The position numbers and the translations under genes are program-made. Shown piece by piece: positions 8,800-16,238 of a DNA stretch of 16,771 nt. The DNA lies in the NCBI GenBank assembly GCA_023091735.1, contig JALKBU010001099.1, positions 1-16,771 on the forward strand, given 5' to 3'. The stretch's first letter is position 1. Each line of letters starts with the position of its first letter. A model generated the notes under the pieces. The model did not search any database, was not told the origin of the DNA, and worked only from the letters and a program-made list of their open reading frames with translations. The DNA is from Trichomonas tenax. Its lineage: Eukaryota; Parabasalia; Trichomonadida; Trichomonadidae.

Positions 8800-8920
8800 G
8801 GAATCAATTATTAACATTTTATCATCATTATGATATTGCATCAATCTATCACATTTAAACATCATAATTATTTGGAATCAATCATTTGCATTTTATCATC
8901 ATTATGATATTGCATCATTA
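8800..8920 (+). repeat. Two-copy tandem duplication, 74-bp period
   Basis: GGAATCAAT at 8800 and 8874 starts two copies offset by 74 bases. Bases 8815-8843 and 8889-8917 are identical over 29 positions (core CATTTTATCATCATTATGAT), with the remainder diverged. Confidence 0.8.
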
Positions 8921-9453
8921 ATTCGCATATCATAATTGATAATAAAAAAGAACCTTTGTGTATGTTCTCTTAATCATGATCAAGCATCACGATTTGATCT
9001 ACAATCTTAGTTTTAGATTCTAAAGATATTTCATCAAAGAATAACATCATATGATGTTTGATCTATTTCATTGAATGCGTCTACGGTGCTCAGACTTTAT
9101 TTGAGAGAAAATGCACAATTGAGTTGAAATACTTTAAGCAATGGGAAACAAAATTAACAAAAAAAAACTTTAAATGCATTTTCTTTCCACAAAAAAATTA
9201 TCCAACTCAGTAGAGAAAATAGCAGAAATTCCCGAAATAATGTAGTCTTAGTTATTTTATAGTGGCTATATATACGTATCTTCAAATCGATCCAAAGTTG
9301 ATCCTAAATTGAGATGCAATATATCAATGCAGATATAGAGATGTAGAAAATAAATTTAAAAATTCTCAGTAATAACGAAAAGTCGTTGTAATTTTCTATG
9401 CGTTGCTGTATTTGCAGGAAAGTATCTTAATGAATATCCCTCTTCTTGCCCCA

Positions 9454-9481
9454 AGCTGAGAGTTATTTATAGCTCTCAGTT
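9454..9481 (+). other. Short perfect hairpin
   Basis: AGCTGAGAG (9454-9462) pairs with CTCTCAGTT (9473-9481) over 9 bp, one of them G-T, across a 10-base loop. It lies in spacer DNA with no adjacent gene end, so a terminator or RNA role is unsupported. Confidence 0.45.
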
Positions 9482-9795
9482 GATGACAAGGGACTCGTAA
9501 AAAATAAACACACTTTCTTTCGTCACTTCCCCATCTCTGCAGATATACTTCATTCCTCGTATGGCAATCATTTAATCAAAAAGTTTGTTTTTGACCTGCC
9601 TTAAGTTTTAATTCCCTTCAATATGAAAATTTCAAGATAAAGAAATTTTATCTGGTTATTATAACAGCATTGCTATGTTATAAAGCTATGCTGGTTATGT
9701 AATTACTGGAGTTGAAAATGAAATATTGTGTATTGTAGAGTAAAAAAAAACGTATTTGACCATAACTTGAAATGAATAATACAAACAATGTTTAC

Positions 9796-10116
9796 TTATT
9801 CTTGCGAACCCATGAAGTCGGTAATTTCGAATAATTCGTTTTCTTCGAATAATATCTCGCGTAATTCTGCTAATAATGGATGTCGCCATTTGTTGCGAAC
9901 GCCAAGTTTTTCAAGGAGACTGATTTTGCTCGAATATATGAATTTTTCATACAGCAAGCCAATCATTCCTTTCTTTAATTCAATATCAGCTTCAACTTGT
10001 GCTTTGTGACCTTCAACGAGCGATTCTAATTTCTTTCGTTGCATTTCTGTAACTTGGACTTCTCCATTCCTGATTTTCTCTAATAATTCTTCAGCATTTT
10101 GCCATTTTTCATCCAT
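9796..10116 (-). CDS. Small unrecognised helical protein
   Basis: A 106-residue protein, charged and predicted almost all helical, with a heptad-like run at about 5-45 (LLEKIRNGEVQVTEMQRKKL) and a Leu/Glu-rich C-terminal end (LLAELREILFEENELFEI). It has no Cys, signal peptide or membrane segment and I recognise no family. The ATG at 10116 directly follows TAAAAGTGACAAA, a 13-base sequence also found just upstream of the divergent bromodomain gene, so both probably share a promoter region. The coding frame is preferred over the overlapping frames on either strand because its composition is protein-like and its start is marked by this shared element. A coiled-coil partner of a nuclear complex is possible but unproven. 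Confidence 0.6.
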   Translation of the reverse strand: MDEKWQNAEELLEKIRNGEVQVTEMQRKKLESLVEGHKAQVEADIELKKGMIGLLYEKFIYSSKISLLEKLGVRNKWRHPLLAELREILFEENELFEITDFMGSQE

Positions 10117-10273
10117 TTTGTCACTTTTAAATCTTTAATGTCAGTTTAAATATTTTACGTGACAAAATTAATATTTACATGCTATTTTATTCTGAAAATA
10201 GAAATTTACATGTCATTCCATGTCAGTTAAAATTTTTACGTGTCATTTTATTCTGATAAATAAAAGTGACAAA
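10117..10273. promoter_or_regulatory. Shared divergent promoter bounded by 13-bp inverted repeat
   Basis: TTTGTCACTTTTA (10117-10129) and TAAAAGTGACAAA (10261-10273) are perfect inverted copies at the two ends of the spacer. One abuts the ATG at 10116 and the other lies 7 bases from the ATG at 10281. Between them are a diverged pair, TTTACATGCTATTTTATTCTG near 10175 and TTTACGTGTCATTTTATTCTG near 10236, and other TGTCA words. TCATTTTATTCT at 10243-10254 is an Inr candidate for the bromodomain gene, with its A at 10245. Confidence 0.55.
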
Positions 10274-10280
10274 GATAGTG

Positions 10281-11021
10281 ATGACAACTTTAACAGAGGA
10301 TCAACGAACAAAAATGAAAGAAATAATGGAGAAAATTAGAGCGAAAGCTATATCGCAGATGTTTTCTCGCCCTGTTGATCCTGTTGCTGATAATTGTCCT
10401 GATTACCCTGAAATAATCAAAAATCCTATGGATTTGGGCACAGTTGCACAAAAGATCGAAGAAGGCAAATATAATTCAGTCGCAGAATGGAAATCTGACG
10501 TTGATTTAGTTTGGACAAATTCGCTAACTTACAATAAAAACAATCAGACACTTGTAATGATTACCACTGAAATGCAGGATACGTTTAATGAGCTTTCTAT
10601 GTATTTATCTGATGATCCTTACGGAGATTGGTGTTCCAAGCTTATTGGACTTCGAGAGCAACTTAAACAGGCCACGAAGTGCTATGAGAGTGGATCTTCA
10701 ATCGCTAAATCATCTAAATCGCCTTCATTCAAATCATTAACCGGAAAAACTAAAGAAAAAACAACAAAATCACTCAAATCCAAGAAGAAATTGCAAGCTA
10801 AGAAGCTTAGCAAAGGTGTTATTACTAAACTCGTTAAACAAATCAACTCTGTTACAGACGAAAATATTATTCTTTCTTTATACGAAGTTATCGAAGAAGA
10901 AGAGCCATACATCCAACAGTCCGGTGATGTCTTAGAGATTGTTCCTTCTGCATTAAAACCTACAACATTAGTCGCATTAAAGGCTAAATTGGATCAATTA
11001 CTTCCGCAGTCAGCCATCTAA
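10281..11021 (+). CDS. Bromodomain plus NET-domain (mini-BET) protein
   Basis: A 246-residue nuclear chromatin reader. The bromodomain at about 7-108 contains the ZA-loop motif YPEIIKNPMDLGTV (42-55) and the acetyl-lysine-anchoring Asn in TYNKNN (N85). A Ser/Lys-rich basic linker (about 136-178) could be a nuclear localisation signal. An extra-terminal (NET) domain follows at about 180-242 (ITKLVKQINSVTDENI, then an acidic YEVIEEEEPYIQQ stretch). This is the BET order with only one bromodomain, as in small protist BET proteins. The start is ATG 10281; the GTG 15 bases upstream lies in the inverted-repeat promoter element. It probably binds acetylated histones and recruits factors through NET. 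It is followed in the same direction by a second bromodomain gene after a 316-base gap. Confidence 0.9.
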   Translation: MTTLTEDQRTKMKEIMEKIRAKAISQMFSRPVDPVADNCPDYPEIIKNPMDLGTVAQKIEEGKYNSVAEWKSDVDLVWTNSLTYNKNNQTLVMITTEMQDTFNELSMYLSDDPYGDWCSKLIGLREQLKQATKCYESGSSIAKSSKSPSFKSLTGKTKEKTTKSLKSKKKLQAKKLSKGVITKLVKQINSVTDENIILSLYEVIEEEEPYIQQSGDVLEIVPSALKPTTLVALKAKLDQLLPQSAI

Positions 11022-11337
11022 TATCCTGTCTATATTGTATTTTGTTTTGATTAAAATGATCTTTCGAATATTTAACATTTTCTTCCTCAACATGAATTTC
11101 AGCGGCCAATGTGTTTCTATCGATAGAGATGTCATCGCTTTTATGTATTTTTGTTTTGATTTTTGTAAATGAAATTTTTTATTTTAGATACTAAAAAATA
11201 GTGATTTTGAAGTGAAGATTGTAAATTTTGAAGAATTTTATAATGATAAAGATGCTATTTTAGGCATAGATTAAGATTTATTAATAACAAAATGTTAATA
11301 TTCTTGGTGTCATCCCCTCAAATAGTTAAATTTTCAA
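11022..11337. other. Spacer between tandem bromodomain genes
   Basis: 316 bases, AT-rich, with no coding frame. It must hold the 3' end of the first bromodomain gene and the promoter of the second. The only Inr-like candidate is a weak TCATCCCCTCA near 11310. Confidence 0.5.
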
Positions 11338-12018
11338 ATGCTAAATTATAAGACTCAAGCGAGAATGATCGAAATAACACAGAAAGTTATGGATCTTCCT
11401 GGCGCAAGATACTTCGTTAAGCTTCCAATCGTCGGCGTTGACTGCGACAGCGACTATTACAGCGTTATTATGCAACCAATGTGCTTTAATACTGTTATCG
11501 AGAAAATAAGGGGAGGATCTTATTCTTCTATCAAAGATTGGGTTAAGGACATGGAGTTGATCGCAAAAAATTGCGCAAAATATAATAGCGAAATTGCATA
11601 TCTCACGTTTATGATCAATCACTTGATAAAAATGTTCAAGAAGTTCGCAAGAGATCTTATCATACAAACAACCGAAGGATTTTGCGAAGAAACAGCAAGA
11701 TTAAGAACAAAAATTGGCCAATTACTTGATGAATCACCCGCAAACTTCAAGCTTGGAAATCCAGCAACAACTAAAATCAACATTCGACAGTTACCATCAG
11801 AAAAAGAGTTAATTTCAATTCAATGTGCAATGGATTTGCTCACAGAAAAAGCAGACAAAGAGTCCGTCCAAGCGTTGGTCAAACAGATGCAGCCTGATCT
11901 CATTAAAGAAGGAACAAATAAAATCGAATTGATCGAATTGCAGTCAGATACTGTCAGAGAGCTTCGCAACCTTCTCACAACATTACTCAGAAAGCAAGGT
12001 CTCGCTTATCCTTATTAG
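11338..12018 (+). CDS. Divergent bromodomain protein with NET-like C-terminus
   Basis: A 226-residue protein in tandem with the BET-like gene and probably its diverged paralogue. The bromodomain spans about 8-107: YYSVIMQPMCFNTVIEKI (40-57) corresponds to the ZA loop and KYNSEIAYL (81-89) keeps the acetyl-lysine-binding Asn (N83). The usual PMDL is changed to PMCF, and the ZA-loop start carries VGVDCDSDYY in place of the common Pro-rich form, so acetyl-lysine specificity may differ. There is no basic linker like that of its neighbour. The C-terminal 150-218 is helical with NET-like spacing (SVQALVKQMQPDLIKE, then TVRELRNLLTTLLRKQ) but without the acidic core. It probably acts in the nucleus. 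Confidence 0.8.
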   Translation: MLNYKTQARMIEITQKVMDLPGARYFVKLPIVGVDCDSDYYSVIMQPMCFNTVIEKIRGGSYSSIKDWVKDMELIAKNCAKYNSEIAYLTFMINHLIKMFKKFARDLIIQTTEGFCEETARLRTKIGQLLDESPANFKLGNPATTKINIRQLPSEKELISIQCAMDLLTEKADKESVQALVKQMQPDLIKEGTNKIELIELQSDTVRELRNLLTTLLRKQGLAYPY

Positions 12019-12716
12019 AATATATTATTCTTGTGTTATAATAAAGTGTTTTGTAAGTTTTTGATTTATTGTATATGATCTATATCACCAGAATCCTCAA
12101 AACGTTCTTTAAAATTTGGGGTGTACTTATAAATATTCTCGATAAAAATCTAATCATAATCAAATCAAACCTTGCATTATGAAAATAGATAGTTTACAAC
12201 TTTGGTATTATATCACTAAAAGATCATAACGGGACTGGGACAAAATAGAACAACGTGCTTTTCTGACATGTAACTTATTTTTGATATGTAAAGTCAGAAT
12301 GTCAAAATAAAGGAAAGTGACATGTTTGCGCGGGAAAAAATAGAAAAGTGTCAATAGGTTGAAATGGATTGAACTCAATGTTGGAAGCCAAAGAAGACTT
12401 CATTATGAGTAGTTGTGGCCTTATAGTGAAGGATGTTATTTGTGTTATCAGCATCCTGACGATAGCACATCATCCATTTCTCTTTGTTCATTGCAAGTTT
12501 TTGTTGCACTCCAAACCTAAGAAAACTAAGAAATTCGGTCGAAATGGTCCCTTCTTGCATAGTAAATATGAATTATAAACGAATAATTTGAAGATAAAAA
12601 TAAAAATTTAGTTAAAAATGAATTTTACAAAGAATATAAGAATCGAATTGAGAATCTAAATAATATAAATCAATATATAAAATGAAAGTAACATGAAAAC
12701 ATTATCTAATTCATGA

Positions 12717-12734
12717 TTCATAATTAATTATGAA
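12717..12734. repeat. Perfect 18-bp palindrome
   Basis: TTCATAATTAATTATGAA is its own reverse complement. It is centred within seven bases of the midpoint of the 12238-13200 foldback-like structure. Confidence 0.85.
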
Positions 12735-12902
12735 TTTAATGATATATTAATAATTATGAGAAAAAGTAATAATATGAAAATAATCGTGTAATGAAAAAGG
12801 TATCTGTGAAAAATAAAAAATAGAAAAAAATAATAATTTATTAATATCAAAAGTGAAAATGTAATGTGTATTAAAAATTGAATCAATAAGTGAGTTCTTG
12901 CT

Positions 12903-12955
12903 AGGGCCTGGCTTGGCACCTCGAGGGCTTTGGAAGTCTCAGGCCGACCTCGCCC
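12903..12955. other. GC-rich island with GGCCTG/CAGGCC inverted pair
   Basis: About 53 bases of strongly GC-rich DNA lie in surroundings that are roughly four-fifths A+T. GGCCTG (12905-12910) can pair with CAGGCC (12940-12945) and a CCTCGAGG palindrome lies in the loop. It is neither a recognisable tRNA nor a coding segment. Confidence 0.5.
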
Positions 12956-13005
12956 AATGACATTCTCGCAACAATTTAAGCATGCATAAATATCGTTGAT
13001 TTCTT

Positions 13006-13075
13006 ACCAATTAGGTATATGCTCGTTGATGATAGAGTTGTGGCTCGTCAACGACACTAACCTGGATGTATTGGT
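13006..13075. other. Nested hairpin, possible structured RNA or foldback arm
   Basis: TCGTTGATGA (13023-13032) pairs with TCGTCAACGA (13045-13054) over 10 bp, one of them T-G, around a 12-base loop. Outside it ACCAAT (13006-13011) pairs with ATTGGT (13070-13075). The inner stem is stable for this AT-rich genome. Whether it is transcribed is unknown. Confidence 0.45.
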
Positions 13076-13630
13076 TAGACTACAAAGATATTTATGACAC
13101 TTTTTATAAAGGTGACAATTTGCCCGCGCAAAAAGTGACAATTTATTTATAAAAGTGACTTTAAGGTTTATCTGTCACTTTTTGATGTTCACTTTTGTCC
13201 TAGACTCAGATCATAACATTTTTGCAAATATATTTTCGAATTTTATTGAGAATTTTGATAAATTTCATATGAAATATTTGCACACATTATAAAGTGGCTA
13301 AATATTTGACTTTTAAGCTGACATAATTTAAATTAGGCAGTGTGCACGGATTTAAAAAATCATTTTTATTTAAAAATCTAATAGATTTATCATACTTTTA
13401 ATATGATTACTATATAGATTAGTAATATGTCTATATACGTAATATATTAAATATGAAAAATATTCTTTAATTAATGAGATAATAGTGAAAAAAGAAAGTG
13501 CTGGAGAAAATAAAATCAAAAATGAAAGAATAGCCGAAATTGTCCATTTTTGATATTTTAGAGTTAGGTACTAAGAAAAAAATGTTATATTTAGAAAATA
13601 ACATTCTTAATAATTTTTATAATTTTTTAG

Positions 13631-13640
13631 ACACTTTTCG
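13631..13640 (+). promoter_or_regulatory. Inr-like initiator of Rpn2
   Basis: ACACTTTTCG directly precedes the ATG at 13641. It matches the TCACTTTTCA initiator except for A in place of T at the first base and G in place of A at the last. Initiation at the A at 13633 would leave an 8-nt leader, common in trichomonads. Confidence 0.5.
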
Positions 13641-16238
13641 ATGAAGGGAACAACACAGGGATTACTCGTTCTCCTCACCGAAAAGGACAGCAGCATCAAA
13701 TCATATGCAGTGAAGCAGCTCATTCAGAGTCTGCCTAATTCTTGGCCCTTAATGGTCGATTATTTGGATAAAATAACTGTCCTTGCAAAATTATCTTCTT
13801 TTCCATCGCATTTAGAAGCGGCGCGGCTAGCGTCAATAGTCTCTTATTACTACGGCGACTCAGAAAACTCTCTAGAATACGCGCTTCTATCAAAACAACT
13901 TTTTGATGTGACAAGCAATGATGAATACACAAGAAAAATTGTCTCTTTCGCATTTCAGAAGTACATACATAACATGAACAAAAATATACCGATATCTGAA
14001 GATCATTCGAATCTTGTTCTCAGATGTATCGAATATCTCATAAAGAAGGAGAAATTTAGCCAGGTTCTCACACTCTCCATCGAGACCCACTTGAAGGAGT
14101 CCATACAGATTGCGCTAGAAAAGCGTCCTGTGTTGGCGAGCGGCGCGATAACGCTTTGCCAAGAGACAGGAATGAATATCGATTATAAGAGAGAAGTTTT
14201 GGATATATTGGTGGACTTTTCGCGATCGAGGAGCGATAAATTCCAATTAAGTCAGCTTTATTTACACTTACAAGATTATATCTCGGGTGCAAACCTTTTA
14301 AAGCAATTATGCACTTCTTCGAAGACAGATGATAAGCTCATGGGCTATCAAATCGCGTTCGAACTCGCAGAAAACGCACATCAAAAATACCGTGCATTAG
14401 TTATCGACAACATGCCTCCAGAGCTTAATACAGTCAAAGAAATTCTCACGAGAAAGCTGTTGCTACAGAAATATCTCTATTTCCTCTTCCATCAAAACAA
14501 AAACGATATTCACCTTCTTGTTGCGCTTAAAAATTCAGTCGAAACTACAAGATCTATCATTCATACTTCCGTTACTATCGCTTATTCATACATGTATGCA
14601 GGCGTTGGCGATGATAACTTCTTTAGAGTCAATCTCAAGTGGTTTACTACAACAAAGAAGTGGGCGCGATTCACTACAGCCGCCGCTATCGGTGTCATTC
14701 ATGTCGGCCACCTTGAAGACGCTTTGAAAGTTTTGCATTCTTTCTTGTTCAAAAATCAAGATGCGGAAGTACCAGAACACGTTGTTGGCGGTGCTGTATA
14801 CGCTCTCGGTCTTATTTATGTTAATTATCGTTGGGATCAAGAAATCTTACAAATTGTCATCCAAAAGCTCGAATCTTCCCAGAAAGCATCATACGAAATA
14901 TCCTTAAAGCCGCTTTACGTCGTCCAACACGGCGCCTGCCTTGCTCTCGGTCTCATTTCTCTCGGTTCGAGAGATCCACAGCATTATGCGCTTCTTTACA
15001 ATGTTATCAAAGAAGATCACCCAGAGCCAGCTGAAGCAGCGGGATATGCACTCGGCATGGTCATGCTCGGCAGTGGAGACAAGGATACGATCGAACAGAT
15101 GATCAAGATATTCGACGCGACGGAGCACGAGAAGATCATGAGAGGCATCGCTATGGGTCTCGGCTTTGTTTTGTACGGATGCGGCGATAAAGCCAACGAC
15201 ACAATCCAGAGGATGCTCAGCAGCCAAAAGCCATTGATGAGAGAAGGCGCTGCATGGGTAATCGCGCTCGCAAACATCGGCAGTGCATCAAATGAAGCAT
15301 TGCAGAAATTATTGCATATCGCAGTCTCTGATGTCAACGATAATGTCAGAAGAGCCGCAGTTATCGGTATTGGATTCGTTTTGAGCCGCCGTCCAAAGGA
15401 AGTCCCGTCAATGATCAATCTTCTCGCACAAAGCTATCACTCTCACGTTCGTGCAGGTGCTGCCCTCGCCATCGGTATCTCGTGCGCAGGCACAGGTAAC
15501 GCCGAAGCTATCGAAGTTCTCAAGCCATTGCTCAAAGATAACGAAGACCACGTCACACAGAACGCAATGATGGCTATGGCCATGGTCCTGATGCAGCAGA
15601 GTGATGCAAGAGTCCCGTACGTGAAGGAGTTCAGAGCATTCTTGAGAAACATGACATCGAAGAGGCGCCAAGAGATGCTGATTTTCGGCACATGCTGCGC
15701 TTGGGGCATTCTCAACGCTGGTGGCCGCAACGTCGTCATCTCATGCAACAGTCTTCGTGGCGAGAACTCTGTTTCTGCTACTGTTGGCTTAGCGATGTTC
15801 TGCAATCACTTCTTCTGGCTTCCATTGGCATTGATGCTTCCACTTTCTTTCCACCCAACAAGCATCATCGGCCTCGACGAGAACCTCAATGTCGTCAATT
15901 GGAGGATGCGCTGCAACGCTCCAAAGGCAGACTTCGCGTATCCACCGGACTTCCAGAAGGAGTCGATAAAGCAAATGGCTCCTCCGGTCAAGCTTTCAAT
16001 ACCTCGAATGACCCAAACAATGATATTCGAAGATTACGATGAACACTCTGAAGAGGAAGAAGGTCTATCAGAGGATGATGACAAGAACAGCCAAATCATT
16101 GAGAATATGAGCAGAGTTACTCTTTCTCAATTGCAATATATTGATATAGAATATGAAAAATCTTATACACCAATTATTGGCCACGTAACTCATGGTTTTA
16201 TCATGTTGAAGAAGAATGAATCACAAGAGAAAAAATAA
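13641..16238 (+). CDS. RPN2: 26S proteasome regulatory subunit Rpn2 (PSMD1)
   Basis: An 865-residue non-ATPase scaffold of the 19S proteasome base, near the Rpt ring and the Rpn10/Rpn13 ubiquitin receptors. The N-terminal half (about 1-340) is helical solenoid. The proteasome/cyclosome (PC) repeats run from about 343 to 695, with Gly/Ala-rich units such as GAVYALGLIYVNY (384-396), GACLALGLISLGSRD (431-445), GYALGMVMLGSGD (468-480), GIAMGLGFVLYGCGD (502-516) and GAALAIGISCAGTGN (606-620). The conserved FFWLPLALMLPLSFHPT follows at 724-740. An acidic insert (about 798-814) precedes a final beta-rich segment ending HGFIMLKKNESQEKK. The length is shorter than the roughly 945-953 residues of yeast and human; most of the deficit is at the C-terminus, where the Rpn13-binding tail would be. 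Codon use is more GC-rich than in neighbouring genes, fitting strong expression. Confidence 0.97.
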   Translation: MKGTTQGLLVLLTEKDSSIKSYAVKQLIQSLPNSWPLMVDYLDKITVLAKLSSFPSHLEAARLASIVSYYYGDSENSLEYALLSKQLFDVTSNDEYTRKIVSFAFQKYIHNMNKNIPISEDHSNLVLRCIEYLIKKEKFSQVLTLSIETHLKESIQIALEKRPVLASGAITLCQETGMNIDYKREVLDILVDFSRSRSDKFQLSQLYLHLQDYISGANLLKQLCTSSKTDDKLMGYQIAFELAENAHQKYRALVIDNMPPELNTVKEILTRKLLLQKYLYFLFHQNKNDIHLLVALKNSVETTRSIIHTSVTIAYSYMYAGVGDDNFFRVNLKWFTTTKKWARFTTAAAIGVIHVGHLEDALKVLHSFLFKNQDAEVPEHVVGGAVYALGLIYVNYRWDQEILQIVIQKLESSQKASYEISLKPLYVVQHGACLALGLISLGSRDPQHYALLYNVIKEDHPEPAEAAGYALGMVMLGSGDKDTIEQMIKIFDATEHEKIMRGIAMGLGFVLYGCGDKANDTIQRMLSSQKPLMREGAAWVIALANIGSASNEALQKLLHIAVSDVNDNVRRAAVIGIGFVLSRRPKEVPSMINLLAQSYHSHVRAGAALAIGISCAGTGNAEAIEVLKPLLKDNEDHVTQNAMMAMAMVLMQQSDARVPYVKEFRAFLRNMTSKRRQEMLIFGTCCAWGILNAGGRNVVISCNSLRGENSVSATVGLAMFCNHFFWLPLALMLPLSFHPTSIIGLDENLNVVNWRMRCNAPKADFAYPPDFQKESIKQMAPPVKLSIPRMTQTMIFEDYDEHSEEEEGLSEDDDKNSQIIENMSRVTLSQLQYIDIEYEKSYTPIIGHVTHGFIMLKKNESQEKK

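Larger units (their letters stand above)
8175..9795. other. 1.6-kb intergenic region with repeats, no gene
   Basis: No convincing coding frame; the overlapping frames at 8307-8587 on both strands cover a repeat-like segment and have no domain. The region holds a copy of the GGACAAAAGTG/GACATGTAAA repeat words (8338-8400), a 74-bp-period duplication (8800-8917) and a short hairpin (9454-9481). The rest is AT-rich. Confidence 0.6.
12238..13200. repeat. Possible non-autonomous foldback/MITE-like element
   Basis: The left end GGACAAAATAGAACAAC (12238-12254) matches the reverse complement of 13184-13200 at 14 of 17 bases. Further in, TTTGCGCGGG (12325-12334) is exactly inverted as CCCGCGCAAA (13123-13132), and AAGTGACA words surround both. 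An 18-bp perfect palindrome lies near the midpoint. No target duplication was recognised at the ends, so the exact boundaries and the mobile nature are inferred. Confidence 0.4.
12019..13640. other. 1.6-kb intergenic region with foldback-like element and GC island
   Basis: No convincing gene. The segment 12238-13200 has inverted sequence words at its ends, a perfect 18-bp palindrome near its middle, a GC-rich island and a strong hairpin, each listed separately. The last 440 bases before Rpn2 are AT-rich promoter and spacer DNA. Confidence 0.6.

Noticed and set aside
12375..12560. 61-codon minus-strand frame with a protein-like look (KWMMCYRQDADNTNNILHYK)
   Set aside because: Vaguely like a FLYWCH-type fragment but too short to place in a family; it may be a remnant inside the foldback-like element, so it was not annotated.
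14962..14978. TCGGTTCGAGAGATCCA, similar to a tRNA T-arm
   Set aside because: Lies inside the Rpn2 coding frame (LGSRDP region) with no acceptor or anticodon stem around it.
199..16238. Genome-wide reassignment of TAA/TAG to glutamine
   Set aside because: Rpn2 and the bromodomain and ankyrin genes use only CAA/CAG for Gln, contain no internal TAR and end at the expected places with TAA or TAG; the TAR-at-Gln pattern is limited to broken loci.
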